Origin: Bettongia penicillata ogilbyi
Taxonomy: Eukaryota > Chordata > Mammalia > Diprotodontia > Potoroidae
Direction of reading: 5' to 3'
NCBI GenBank assembly: GCA_023548195.1
Contig: JAJHZJ010000121.1
Coordinates: 3,162,220-3,226,219, forward strand
Length of the DNA stretch: 64,000 nucleotides
Below the pieces are notes generated by a model, which saw nothing but the letters and a program-made list of their open reading frames with translations, was not told the origin of the DNA and searched no databases. How positions within the stretch are numbered: position 1 is the stretch's first letter; each line of letters opens with the position of its first letter. Positions 13,281 through 26,652 of this stretch are shown here, in pieces. The translations under genes were made by a program, and so were the position numbers.

Positions 13281-15327
13281 AGCCAGACTAGAAGGAGGCC
13301 TGGGAGGTGGGAGGGGGAGGGTCCAGGGGAAGAGCCTTTGGCACAGCAATCAGCATGGGGGTGCTGGTGTCACACTGGGTGCTAAAAACTTAGTGAGCTG
13401 CAAAGCAAACCAAGAGGGTTCTCTTAAAGAAATTATGGCGGCACTCGACAATAAATGCAGACAGAGTACAGACTTGAGTAGTCGCAGTAGGGAGGTACAT
13501 TGAAACTATGACAGAAAAAGCTGCCTGACACACTGGTGGAGGAATTTTTGGAACAGAAGAACTCTCCAATTGAAATCAATCCACAGCCCAAAGACTTCAC
13601 TCATCCTTCTAGACTGACTTTAATGCCTAATTATGTAACAAAACAAGAAAATCTCAACTAGGAATAAGCCCACAGTCAACTTCTTTGAAGGTTTCCCTGA
13701 AATAAAATTTAAAAAAAATTTTAAAGCGGGAAAGCCACTTAGATATATTGTGGTTTGGGGGTTCTTTCATTAAAATAGTTTGTTAAAGAGTCTGTAAGCA
13801 CTCAGACATTATTTTAAAGAAAGGACTAGGGATTTCTAATACAAAGTAACATAAATTGGACATGGTCAAAATTAGACAAGGAGAATTGATAGAGGGCGTA
13901 ACGTCTGGAGGGTTTTATTAAAAAGTAGATTTTAAAGGAATGAGAGACTCAATCCCCTGACTTTTAAAATAAGCCCAGGAAATGATACAGCTGCTTATTA
14001 CTGTAAGGCCTACTAAAGTATGTATATTTGCCTCACAGCACTAAAATCCAGATAACTGCAGTATTTCTTCAGACAGACAAAAAGAATTGCGATTTGCTGG
14101 TCTGTGATAAATATTGCGATAAGCTCCATGCTGGCTTTATAGTATGCATCACTACACAGGGTGCCAGTGAGAAGCACTGAGACTGAGGGAGGTAGTGATA
14201 GAACGGCATGTGTCTTAATATGGGAGCAGTGGAAGGGAGGGGATAAGATGAGATGGGCAGCAAAACCAGGTGGTGTCTCTAAAAGAAAAAAAAATCCTCC
14301 TAGCATTAAGGAAAGCCAAAGTTATTATTTCTAATGCCTTTGTTTGCTAGATGAATATGCACAATTAGCAGTGTGCCCCAAATCAAAATGATTTTACTGG
14401 TTCTCAGAAACTGGTGCTGGTGCTGATCTCTGTCAATGAAAACTGTCATTTTATTGCTTCTCAGCTGGAAGTCTGAACTGATGACATAATTTGAAACCCA
14501 GAAAGGGCAGTTCAGCTAGGTATAAATGCATAGGAAATACCAGACTTAAGACTCTTGTAATTAATTAGGATAGGTTCTGCTATGCCCTCCCCCACCCCCT
14601 CACACCACCCCCCTCCACCAATTTGGATCCTTCTCTCCCTGTTGTAATATGCAAATACTTCGGTATTTTCCACATAGATTTGTAAATGTCATTAAGTACT
14701 GCCTGGCATCTTTTTAAAAGTCATTTCCGTCCTTTGTACAATGAGCTAGACTTCCTATGCTAGACTTCTTAAGCTACTTCATTCAACAAAATGGTCAACA
14801 GTGATTTTTTTTTTACCTCCATAAACATCTTTTTGGGGAGTAGGAGGAGGGATTTGTAGCTTACAAAGTTAAAGTTAAAGTCACGAGTATGTTTAAATTT
14901 TTTTAATTTATGAAAATCTTTTTTTAAAAATGGGAAAACATGTATATGAACAAACATCTCATTACCTCTGCCCTACAGTCCCCTCAGTCATCAAAGAACA
15001 CCTAGGGTGTAGAGAAGACAGTGAGAGCCAGGATTTAGACTCTTCCATTTCTCTTTGATAAGAAGGACACATTGATCATTGTCTAAGTGAATTAACAATA
15101 TTTGCTCCTCTCATTTTAAAATGTCTTTATGAAAACTAATTACTAATCCATAACAGACTAGAGAAGGAAGAAAATAAATGTTTTCCCATTTTGCAGATCT
15201 GAAATCAGCCAGAGGTAACTCCAAAGGCAAGAGATGTTCATGTTTGATTCCAGGTGACAATTCAGTTCACTATTTCTGTATTCCATTGAGTAGTCTCCTT
15301 TTTTTTCCTCTCTCAAGAAAGTAGCAT

Positions 15328-15472
15328 TTGAGGGGCAGTTAGATGGTGCTGCAATGGATAGAGCACTGGCCCTGGAGTCACAAGGACCTGAGTTAAATTT
15401 AACCTTAGACACTTAACTAACTGTGTGACCCTGGGCAAGTCACTTAACCTGATTACTTTCCCCCCAAAAAGA
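15328..15472 (+). mobile_element. Marsupial tRNA-derived SINE (short form)
   Basis: The head GGGGCAGTTAGATGGTGC, the body GATAGAGCACTGGCCCTGGAGTCA and the core TGTGTGACCCTGGGCAAGTC are complete. It ends in an A-rich tail after about 145 bp. Confidence 0.85.
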
Positions 15473-16783
15473 AAATAACACTTGGTCTTTTTTGTGATCA
15501 TTTTTAGGGATGTAAAATTTCATCTTTACAGTTTTGTAATATCATGAGATTTAAACCATAATGTAAAAGTGTATGCCATCCACTGAGGAGTTGTCATAAT
15601 GTGAGTTACGTATCAATGGTAAGATAAAACTATACTGGGGGGCTTCACTGGCAATTTCTGATAAATGCTGAATAAAGGGTACATACATTAATTTCTTGGC
15701 ATTCAAAGTTATCTTTGAACTCAAAGCATTTTGTAAAAGAAAAGGTATAGGAAGACATTTTATTCCCACTTAAGTTGAAAGTTAGCCATGTCGGAGAAAC
15801 TTCTGTCTTAATTGTCCCCGCAGTTGCGCAACTCCAGTCTTAATTTGAACTTTTGAAACCTGACTCATTTTGTTTTATTGTTGGAATTCCTGCTTCTACT
15901 TCCTCCTTTTCCTCATTTGCTTGTTTCTTGTGCTTTTTATCTTATGAGCTACCAGTGTACAATATAATCGTTTTTAACTACTTCCTCATGGTCTGATTAG
16001 TCATCCAGGAACACTATTTCATTATCTTCATTATCGATGTGGCTAAATGGGTCTCCATCCCTCCAGCTGAAAGGTGAATTAATTTGGAACAATATGGTTT
16101 CTTCCCTTATAAAAGGAATAACTTACACTCATTTGGGGGAGAGGGAAAAAGAGGAATGCTTGCGTTTATCTGAAAAGTTCAATCTGTACTTGCATCACCA
16201 TATTGTGTTTGCCACCAAGAGCAGGAATTTAAGACACAATCTTCCATCAGCATTTACTAGAGTTCCCATTCATATAACAGGCCAGTGAAAACTTTATATG
16301 TAAAGCCCATTCTTTCCAGTTATTAGTGAACTATTTTACTTGCCTCCCCCTCTTCCCCATGTTTATTCTTAACTGGGATGTAACCCAGAATCTCTTACCA
16401 GATGTTGTCATGCCATTTTTAAAGGGAGGAAGAAAATTATAATGAGTGTTCTGAATGTATTCTACTTCTATTTTGTTCAGGCACAAACTGAATGAGGCAA
16501 AGAGGTTAAAATCTCTTCTTGTTCCATCTGAGTAAGCATGAAAAACTACAATCCTTAATCTTTTAAAAGAAAAATAACCCTCCTCTGTTTGTGGGATTTC
16601 TGAATCATTTCTTCTACCCTGCTCCCTCTCTCTGCATTTTTTTTTAGTCAAATACTGTCTGGACTTTTGTAAACCAATAACCTCTCTCCTCACCTCTTCT
16701 GAGTTTCCTCCCCCACCCCTACCCTATGACCACACAAAGAGTATAGAGCCCACAAAAGGAAAGGAGACGGGATTTCTGGTGGG

Positions 16784-16804
16784 GTTGTGTGTGTGTGTGT
16801 GTGT
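16784..16804. repeat. (GT)10 microsatellite
   Basis: A short perfect GT run. Confidence 0.85.
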
Positions 16805-17236
16805 AAAAGAGGATACTAATATGTTTGGTATCTTTAGATATGTAGAGCTCATCTATCACTTTGAGTTAATTGGGATTTGGAGAAGTGGGAAAGAAAGATA
16901 TTGAGGTTCTAAAAAGCTTTCATATAGAAACAAGTAGAAGAAAATTTGTTTGACTTCTTTGGGTCCCAGAAAATTAAGTTTGCTTCACTGTGGTGGTCCT
17001 CAGTATGCTAAAGACTGGTTTTACTAGTAATGTCACCTCTCCCAAGCTAACACGGGAAACACAAGTTACACAGGGTCCCATGAAGATACCTGTAACAGCT
17101 GATGTTTGTTCTTATGACGATGTCGTCAAAGGTTCTGGAGTTTGGGAATCAGGAGGCTGGATTTTAATTTAGCTGTCGCTTTTGACTCACTGTGAATTTA
17201 GTCAAGTAATTTAGTGTCTCTGTACCTCAGTTTCTC

Positions 17237-17276
17237 CGTGTGTGTGTATGCATCTGTGTGTGTGTGTGTGTGTGTA

Positions 17277-17337
<61 letters not shown>

Positions 17338-17372
17338 GGGAGGGAGAGAGGGAGGGAGGAAGAGAGAGAATG
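17237..17372. repeat. Compound (GT)n-(GA)n-(GGGA)n microsatellite
   Basis: GT repeats with a GCATCT interruption pass into about 28 GA units and then AGGG-rich purine sequence. Confidence 0.95.
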
Positions 17373-17671
17373 CTACTTATTTCACTGTGGTAAAGAGGTA
17401 AGAGCAAAGAGATAAGGTTGGCAAATTAGCCAGTCCCTATTTTAACCCCCAGTTTTCTAAGCGGTTGTTCATTGGGGCAATATTGTAGGTAGCCTTCACC
17501 TCAGTATGCTTTTTCTACTTTTCCATTATTTGTTTTTATTTATTTACTTTAAAGACGCGGGTCTTTCTGACCAATGTAGAGCTGAGCTAATTAAGTACTA
17601 ACCTAAGAAATCCCAGAATGGACAGTTAAATGTAAAACAAGTTCTTTGCTTGTGGTTAAATATGGAATAAG

Positions 17672-17672
<1 letters not shown>

Positions 17673-17724
<52 letters not shown>
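17673..17724. repeat. (CA)26 microsatellite
   Basis: An uninterrupted CA dinucleotide run. Confidence 0.97.
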
Positions 17725-17726
<2 letters not shown>

Positions 17727-18324
17727 ATACCCTCCCTATATTTCTAAGTGTCTGTTCTCTAAAACTAGTTTATTTACTTAAAAAGTAGGTCCCATTCCTT
17801 CATCCTGCTTGGTACCCAGCATACTGTAGGTGCCTAATTCATGTTTATCTTGTAATTAATAACAAAGTATCATCTAGTTTTGCTGATTTCATTTTGCATA
17901 TTTGTAGTTTTAAGGAGTAGAATCCTGTCTGTGTTTGACATGACATTATCGTTTAAGTACCCATGATTTCTAAGTTTTTTTTCTTTTCTTAATATGAGAA
18001 TAACCTTTGAAGTAATAGTTATATTGGCTTCAGAGAGCTTTTTATTGTTTGTTTAACCCTGTGTTCAGGAATTTGTTAGACTTTGCCAACATTTAAGATA
18101 AAATAAAATTTCATTTTGTTGTCTCTCCATCATAACCTTTACAATTTGATGTTGGCCAATCAATATTAAAATGGAAATAGAAGGGCCAAAGTTGTCTTCA
18201 TATTTTCTTCTCTTCTTAACAAAGGATATTTTTTTGCTAGATTTAGGTATGTGTGTGCTGTGGAATATAATGAATCATTATCCTGCAAATGACTAAAAAT
18301 GTAATTTTCTGCAGCTTGTTCACT

Positions 18325-18465
18325 ACACTGTGTGCTCCTTGAAAGCAAACTGTTAGGTTGGGTTTTTTTTTTTGTTTTTTGTTTTTGCCTTTGTGAAATC
18401 CCAGGATTTTAGCAACAGTGCCTGGCACAGAGTGGACATCTAATAGATGCCAACTGACTGAGTGA
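18325..18465 (+). mobile_element. L2/MIR 3' tail
   Basis: GTGTGCTCCTTGAAAGCAAA and CAACAGTGCCTGGCACAGAG are in + strand order, with a T-rich insertion between them. Confidence 0.6.
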
Positions 18466-19011
18466 CCAACTTCTAAATTATAAAGACTTTTCTGTTCATT
18501 AATGAGAAGGTATAGAACCTATTGCATGTTTTCTACAATGCCTGTCATTTTGGAGCATTCATTTGCCTTTTAGGTTCATTGGATGAATGCATTGAAGTAT
18601 CTATTACATCTGCTAGTCTTCATATATGAAATATGTATGCATGATTTAAAGTTTTCTACCAATTCTCTGAGCTTTCCATTAGCCAGCAAAAGAAAGAGAT
18701 CTTATTCCAGGAACAGAGACAAAAGGAATGGGAGAAAAAAAAGATTCTCACAGAGTCCCAACTAGGAATAGTCAAGGTAGACAAGCTACCTAGCATATTT
18801 ATTACATGTGCAGTGAGGGACTTGTTTTTTAAACAAGTAGACTTTTTAATATCAGAAAATTACATTCTCTGTGGCACATAAATTTTTATTTTTTAATAAG
18901 ACCTGTTCCATGTTACACTGAAGACTCAAATCAAAGTATGTGGTAGACAGTAACCTTCAAGAATATATATTTTCCAAAAAGTGAACAGGAAGAACACTGT
19001 TGATTGCTCCC

Positions 19012-19485
19012 CTCCCCCACTTAATAGTATTTTATTTTGTCTATTACATGTAAAGATAGTTTTCAACATTCACTTTTACAAGATTTTGAGTTTCAAATTT
19101 TTTTCTCCCTCCCTTCCTTCCCCCTTTGCCAAGATGCCAAGCAAACTGATACAGGTTATACATGTACAATCATAATAAACATATTTCCACGTTAGTCAAG
19201 TTGTGAAAGAAGAATCAAAACAAAAGGGAAAAACCATGAGAAAGAAAAAACAGAAAAAGTGAAAATGGTATGCTTGGCTTTGCATTCATATTCCATAGGT
19301 CTTTCTCTAAATATGAGTAGCACTTGCCATCACAAGTCTTTTGGAATTGTCTTGGATCATTGCATTACTGAGAAGAGCTACGTCTACCATGACTGATCAT
19401 TGCACAGTATTGCTATAACTGTGTACAAGGTTCTGCTTCTGCTCGCTTCAGTCAGCATCAGCTTTTCAAAGCCTGCTTAAGGTCC
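19012..19485 (-). mobile_element. 5'-truncated L1 3' end
   Basis: The stretch begins with TTTTGTCTATTACATG...TTTCAACATTCACTTTTACAAG and contains the L1 3'UTR landmarks GGGAAAAACCATGAGAAAG and CAGTCAGCATCAG. These are shared with the copies at 35.7 kb and 45.5 kb. Only the 3'UTR and a little of the ORF2 end remain. Confidence 0.7.
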
Positions 19486-20257
19486 AGTATTTGCAAACTG
19501 CCTTACCTGGCTCTCACTAGTTCTGGCACCATGATAATTGATTTCTCTTAACGGCTCCAAATCATGTGGTGACTTACCCAATATCATTTTTAATCTCCAG
19601 TGGGAAATAAAGTAGCTGTGTGATCCTCTCACCATCCACAAGTTATTTCCCCCTTCTCAGCAAAGTCTTAAGAAGTTAAAATGGTATTCAAATCTACCCC
19701 TGGCCACCCACCCCCTCCAGCTTAGGTGTTCTTAAATTTGAGTCTGTGGACTTGTTTTTAAAAAAATTTGTATTTTGATAATTCAAAATAAGTGGTTTGC
19801 TTCATATCTTATTTTATGCATTTAAAAACATTATTCTGTGAAGGGGTCCATTGGCATCAGCAGCCTACCAAAAAGTTCCATAGCATAGAAAAATTTTAGA
19901 ATCTCTTCTCTAGTGTCTCTTTTAACACAGAATAGAAGAGTCTCACATACCTGGATTTGGCATGACACAGTCCCACAGAGGACTGGGACAGTGGAGACTA
20001 CCTCACAGTAGAGATACCTTGCTTTGAAATGTCTCACCTGCTGCCATGAAGAGGGAATATGTGCTTGATACAGCTAAATACCCAAATGCCCACTAATTCA
20101 AGAGAGGAAGAGGCAGGACAGAAAACAAAGGGAGAACTCATGTGGAGGACAGGTGGCAAAGAAGGGACAGGATTCTTGAATCTGTGATCTGAGGGTGCAA
20201 AGATCAGTTTCTCAAGATTATTATATGAAAGGATGGGATTTTTTTCATTTGTTTCAT

Positions 20258-20286
20258 GTGTGTGTGTGTGTGTATGTGTGTGTGTT
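20258..20286. repeat. (GT)n microsatellite
   Basis: About 14 GT units with one TA interruption. Confidence 0.85.
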
Positions 20287-21069
20287 GTAAGGAGTTACAT
20301 GTGAACAGAATCCAGCTAGTACTAAGTACAAGAAGTTCAGTAGGAAACGAGCTACACAGTAATTGAGAATGAAGTTAAGGGCGAAATTTTTATTGTTAAT
20401 CAAGAACTTAATTGCCTCTGGGACATTTTAAATAAGTGCCATGCTGTACTTAAGGAGCTATGCTCTGCAAATAAGATGGCAAAATTTCTTTAATTAAACC
20501 ATCATGGACATTCCCTGATTAAAATGTCTTGTCTTATATTAATATTTAGGCCTTAATGATTCATGTATCAACTCCTTTATCAGAGATGAATTAAGGGCTA
20601 CTTAAAAGAACACAGGACTGAATGAAATTGATTAAAAATATTTCTGGGCTATCTTTAATGTTATTGTTTTGTTTGATTTCAGGGTATTTTTTTTTATCCC
20701 TGACGTCTTCTCTACTTAGCTGTTATATGAAGCTATTATATAAACCTCTAGAGGACAACTCAGAAATAAGAGTATAAGAGATGAAATCAAATCCAGATTT
20801 TTTTTTAACACAGTAGAGAGTGATTCCTAGTGATTTCTATCCTCTGGATTACTCCTTAAGATGAACCATCTAGCAAGTGGAAGTTGCTAAATGAAAACGT
20901 CATTTTTGGCAAAATATTTGAGTACCTACCATGTTCAAGACACTGTGTTAGGCTAATAGATATTCACTGATCTTAGCAAACCTGAGCAAACCAAGTTCTT
21001 CTCCTTCTTTGTAGGATCTTATATTGAAAGGGCCATTCAAAAGCGCTGAGTCTATTCACATCATTCATT

Positions 21070-21178
21070 AAATAACCAGAGAACTGAAATGACTTACCAA
21101 GGTCACACAGCTTTTGAGTAGCAGAGGCCAGAATAGAAACAAAGTCTGATTCCCAGGTTCCTGCCATTTCCATGTTAC
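21070..21178 (-). mobile_element. MIR fragment
   Basis: GAAATGACTTACCAAGGTCA and CACAGCTTTTGAGTAGCAGA are the antisense MIR core. Confidence 0.65.
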
Positions 21179-23164
21179 CCTTTCTTACTTTTCAGAGCTT
21201 TCCCTTGGTTCTTGAATCTCTTTTGCAGTCAACACAAGGGTTTTGTTTTGTTTTGAGAATGAGAAAATAAAAAAGAATGAGGTTATACTCTTTGGTTCTC
21301 AAGGTAAAGCTGTATTTTCTATAATTATCTTTTCACTTGAAAAGTATCTAACAATAATTAATTATTATTTAATATTAATTAATATCAAGTTAATATTGAC
21401 AAATTAAGTGATATAACAACATTTTGTGAATTTAGTATACAAGAGAAAGGCTTTGAAGCTATTTTTTTTCAAAAAAGAACCAGTGAGAAGTAACAGATTC
21501 TATCCCCTTTTAAGTGAACAGGCAAGACTTCTGTCTGGTATCCAGCCACTACATATATCTCTGTGGAAACCTTGAAAGTTTTCCTGCCATAGGAATTTAA
21601 AAAGCGTTAAAACAAGCATTGCCCTTTTTTGTATGTGGAAGAGCTTTGTTGTACGCTACCATTGGAAGATTCCACCCAAGAGTAAACACTGTACATTTGA
21701 GGGTGTCCCCAAATTAATATACCTATTGATTTTACATTAGCTTTTTATTATATAATCTTATCTTAGTGAGAACCAGAACAATTTAGTTAAAACACAGAAA
21801 GCATAACAAGAAAATACATAAAGAGTAAACACTGTCAGCATCCTCTTGGCTCCAAGCAAACCATCTTTCCTCTGTGTAAGTCCCTAAGGGACGATGTTTT
21901 TAATTCAGCTGGATCTCTACTCTAGGGGGCTTGATCCCAGGCCATGACCAGTTTAGGGAAGCTAAAAGTGTTGGGATAACCTCCATTTAAAGGCATGTTT
22001 AAGCAAACATTAAAAAAAAAAGATTGTATTTTCTTGCTTATATCATCAGGTTATTTTTCATGAATCTTTCATTTCAAATAAGATATATTTTTAAAACATT
22101 TTCTTTGACCTAGGGAAGTAAAAACTCATCTTTGAGAACTCAAAGGTAGAATGCAAGCTTTTTATTTTAAACTTTGCCTGGTACTTTGCATATTAGTAAT
22201 TCTTTTGAACATGTTTTGTTCATTTTATTTACATATTACCTGAAAAATATTCTTGGATAATCTCAAGAAAATTCCCTGGAGATCATTTGTCAGACTATTG
22301 ATGATAAACATAATTAGAACCTACATATGTAGGTTTGCTTGGTAAAGGTTCTTTGCCCCTAGCCTTTTACTTGTACAATGTATTCTGATTATTCTGGAGT
22401 TCATATGCATTTGGAAAAAGTCATCATAAATGACTGTGTGCTAGAATTACCACTTAACCTGCTGGAAATTCAGCATATAGATTTTGCAACTGGGATTTTT
22501 TTTTTTTTTTTTTCTAGACAGGTAGCCTGTAGACTCTTCCCGGAGGCTTTGACTGCTTGGGACACAGATTGTAATCACAGTAATTAGCACTGAATTTTCA
22601 AGTCCTGTTCTCAGATCTTGACCTTGTAGCATCTAGCCATCGTGTACACAGCTGGATCAATGGTAGGAACTGAAGGAGCTCAGTTGTGGTGTGCTCCCTG
22701 TAACCTGTTATGGGCACTGCACTGGGGAACCAGAGGGGTGCGTTAGAGAAAAGGAGATGGGAAGTGGGGTGACACAAATATTTGCCAATGGGAATTTTAA
22801 AGAAAAGTGTAAGTGAATACAGTAGAAAGTTTTTGCTTCTCTTCTAGAACCAGGACAAGGCATTTGTGTACCTTAGGTTTGAAAATGACACCCCAGCATG
22901 TTTGTAATTTGTGTCCTCATGTGTTATTTCTGTGCACCAGAGGTTTTGAGATTTCATTGTTACTGGATTTTGGACGCCTGGTCCAATGGACACCTGAACA
23001 AAAAAAATTTTCTAAACAACATACCCAACTTAGCACATTGAAAATACCTTTATACCCTAGAGAGTGGACTTTTCTGGCGTTGCTATGTATATTTTAAAAG
23101 GTCACATTAAAAAATGTCTTTCATTGTTTCTCTTGCCTCCTCCCTAGTCTCAGATTCACAGCTC

Positions 23165-23312
23165 TCATAAATCATAGATTTAGATATGCAGTCATCTGAG
23201 TCTTACCTTTTATTTTGTAAATAAGACCCAGAGCCATACAGGTAGGGACAAAAAAAGATTTGAACCTGGGACCTTGGTTTCCGAATTCAGTGTTGTTTCC
23301 ACTGGGTCACAC
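23165..23312 (-). mobile_element. MIR fragment
   Basis: GATTTGAACCTGGGACCTTG and the preceding AAGACCCAGAGCCATACAGG fit the antisense MIR order. It is strongly diverged. Confidence 0.6.
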
Positions 23313-26300
23313 ACAGTCACATTTCTTCTCTGACATTAGCTATATTCTGGCTACCTTTCTGAAACTGTCATGTTCCTTCTTAAAAGTTTATACTTCTTTC
23401 CTTGGAGTAAAATTTTTCTGCATTTCTTAATTTGTCAGTTTCTGAGCTAAAACGTAAGGTTATAGGTATATATAGGTGATGCAGGAAGTCATTTTGATGG
23501 TTACAAATAAATTGATGTTTAGAAGCTTTTCTTAGTATGACTTAACTTAGTTATTCATTATTGACAAAGTACTGTTCACAATATAGGTACACACTTGTGA
23601 AATAAATCGTTTTATAGGTTTGACTTTATATTTCATGAGACATGAAATCAAATTCAGACCTTTAACAGGGCATTTCCTGAGCAACTGGACATTGTTACCA
23701 TTCAACACCTTCAAATCTCAATCAGTCTGTAGTCTCGTCAGTATATCAGAAACCTGTTTTTGCCTTGATACTGATTCCAAGGGGCCTGACATCCCACTGA
23801 TGCTAAAGGTGATTGACAAATAGATGCATAGTACATGTTAGAAGCATGTGAAATGAAAGTTGAAATGTGTTTGCTTCTATGGCTCTGATTATAATCCTAT
23901 GACCTTTATCTCATATAAAGCAGCTTTTTTTCTTCAAGATTTCAGATTTTACTAGCATGAAATTTTTAAAGACGAGTAACTGAAAAATAATAAAGAATTG
24001 ATTTAACTTACAGAACATTTATTTCTTAACATAAACCACTTAAGCAGAAAAATTATTCCCTAAGAATCTATAGTTGAAAGGACATGGTAAGAACATAAAA
24101 ATGGCAGGGAGGTAAAAGTACATCCATTTTTTTTCCTATCCTATACTGCTTTTTCATTTTTTACTTATCTCAGGTTAACCTCTTAAGGGTTTTTACATTT
24201 TAAATTCTGTTGATTTCTATTCATTCAATTGTATGTAATGTTAAAGTGCAGCTCTGTTATATCATTGTAAGAACTTATTGTACAGTAGTTTTATGATTGT
24301 ACCCAAATGGCTTTCTTTTCTTGTTGCTTACCTGTCAGTTGGGATTATGTTTGATGTGCAACTAATCTGCGCCTTATCAAGTATTTACAGAATCTACTTT
24401 GAGGTGCCCTTTCCATATGAAACTTACATTTTTTAATGGACATCTACCCTACAATATGAGGACATGAATGTATAGTGTATGTGTGTATATGTATAGATAT
24501 GTGCATGTGTGTATGTATGTATAATAATTTTTGAATTCTGTGACTTTCTTCAAGTTGTTGCATATTCTCCTCCATTCCATATTCTGTGATTCTTTACAAC
24601 TCTAGAATTTCAACAATAAGGGAGGACTTCATTTTTTTCTTTTAAGACAGAAATTTAGTAGAACTTAGGCATGCATTTATTATTGTAACATTTAGTCTTA
24701 CATCTGTTGAGAATTTGTGCTTTTACTTAAAAAGACTTTAGCCAAAAATTAAAACCATAGACTTCAGCCTGATTCCAACCTTCTGTTAGAAATAGCTCTG
24801 GCAGAGAGAATTGGGGTTTGCATTTTTACAAAAGCAAACAAGAAAGCCCCATAACATTAAAATGTTCATCACTGCAAAAGCCAAGCAAGAAATCAAGAGG
24901 CTTAGTTCCCTTAGGTAACATTTGATTCTGTTTTTAGCTATTTGATTAAATAAAACACGTTGTGGAAGTTTGCAATAAACTTCTGAAGTAAATATCACGT
25001 TTTGCCTCTTATCAATAACTGTGGAGTTGGATACATCATAAAAATGTTCTGCATTTCTGTTTTTCAGAAATACTATAGATATACATACACATTTCTACAG
25101 TCTTTTTTTTTCCTGAATGGCAGAAGTTGGGCTGGTGATGCCCCCTATTCCCTTTTTCCTTTAAAGCTTCAGGGTTTTTTTTTTCCTTTTCCATTTCTTT
25201 CTGTTCCTTATATTTTAGATGAAAGTTGTAGGATTTTTGTCACATCGGACTTTCCTTTTTTCTTTTGCCTTACAATAAGCACTGGGAGAAAGACTTTTTT
25301 TTTTTTTTTGCATATTCCTCTGAGAGATTTTGTTGCTGACCAAATTTAAAACACTACAGTATTTAGGATCCCTGTAGTGCCATTTTAAGTATTTGGATCT
25401 GTAAAGTGCCCCCAAGCAATAACTACCTGAATTGCTTTTAATTACACAATATAGCTACATCATTTTACTTAAGATTCTTTTTGATTGATGCAGTAAGGCA
25501 ATTGTAACCATGGATGATGGGATTAAGTGCCTCTTGAAGTGACTTTAGCTTCTTGTGGGAACAAAGAGAAAGCAGAGAACACTTAGTCCCTTTTTGACTG
25601 AGCCAGCCTTTTTTTTTTCACTCGCTGTATAAAGAAATACAATTAAGAAACATTATCCCCAGAGGTAAATTGAAATGTACATGCAGACAAGAACGGCTCT
25701 TGCCTGCAATTAGACATATATGATCTGAGGTATTTTGGCCATTCATTAGTGCTAATTGTTTGAGAAACAAGGCTAGCACAAATGATTAAAATGTTAGCGC
25801 CATAACTGGGATTATTAGCGTGTGTGATAAAATGCTTACTCTGCAGCTGTACCAATGGAAGTCTTTGGGAAGGGCTTCTGATTAGACAAATGCTTGGTTT
25901 GGCTCTGTTGTGAGCTGTTAGTGTTTGTACAAGGCCTGCTGGTGTTTATAACAAACAACTTATATCTTTCTTTCTTAATTAGCAGGAATTACTACGCAAA
26001 TGTTGGTGTTTTGTAATTTAATATACTTATCTTTTTATTGTGCCTTTGGGTTGCTATTTCAGGTCAACTGTGCCTGATGGGAATCTGGACAAAACAGAGC
26101 CCTCCCTTAGCTCCTTGAGTTCCTTTTGCCCCAACTTCTTAAAAAGTGGAAGGCTGTGAAGAGCAAGGAGATGAAAGTTTGCTGCTTTGTTTGTTTTTTG
26201 GATAAAAGGTCACAGGTCTCTTCTGGGCCACAGTTAAAAGGGAAGTCCCCTTGGACCCTTGGTTCAGTGTTACCTGGCTTAGAAAACAATGTTCTTTGCT

Positions 26301-26599
26301 TCTAGGTCTAAGCTTTCTCTTGTTAATTCTGGAAAGACCAGAGCTGGTCTAGAGAAACCATGATTATAAGTTTACATTCTGCAAGGTACTTGCCACTGAA
26401 GTTGCCAGATTTGCAATATGTTAAAAGCAGAAAAGAAAGAGTATGAACCTGTTGAGTCTTGTGATCTGTTCCACCAGGCCTTTTTGTGATGGGAGCTGTG
26501 TTGACTGAGGGAATGAAACCCAAAAGGAGGTAAATGGTGAAAAAGAGGAAGTGTGAAGGGGATCAGTTTAATCTAGATCTCCAGTGGGACTATTTATAA

Positions 26600-26652
26600 A
26601 ACTCATAGGATGTCAGAGTTAGAAGAGACTTAAGAGATCATCTAATCTCATA
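26600..26652 (-). mobile_element. Short SINE end fragment
   Basis: GTCAGAGTTAGAAGAGACTT and GATCATCTAATCT match the 3'-end module seen at 60.87 kb. Only about 50 bp remain. Confidence 0.5.

Larger units (their letters stand above)
4141..15327. other. Repeat-poor intronic block
   Basis: I find no recognisable SINE and no L1, and only microsatellites and a possible 40-bp L2 tail at 11863-11900 (ATGTGAGTTCCTGGAGGAC). AT-rich segments with TAAT/ATTA motifs occur at about 7060-7330, 7540-7700 and 8560-8650. CpG clusters lie at 12121-12194 and 13028-13280. No exon was recognised. Confidence 0.55.
15473..19011. other. Unique intronic sequence with microsatellites
   Basis: Apart from the microsatellites and the L2 tail listed separately I see nothing functional. 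Confidence 0.5.

Noticed and set aside
15328..15472. Possible tRNA gene
   Set aside because: The tRNA-like head belongs to a SINE and shows no complete cloverleaf; the same applies to the other SINE copies.
16331..16693. 120-codon - strand open frame
   Set aside because: No recognisable domain, low-complexity basic composition, and no splice or promoter context.
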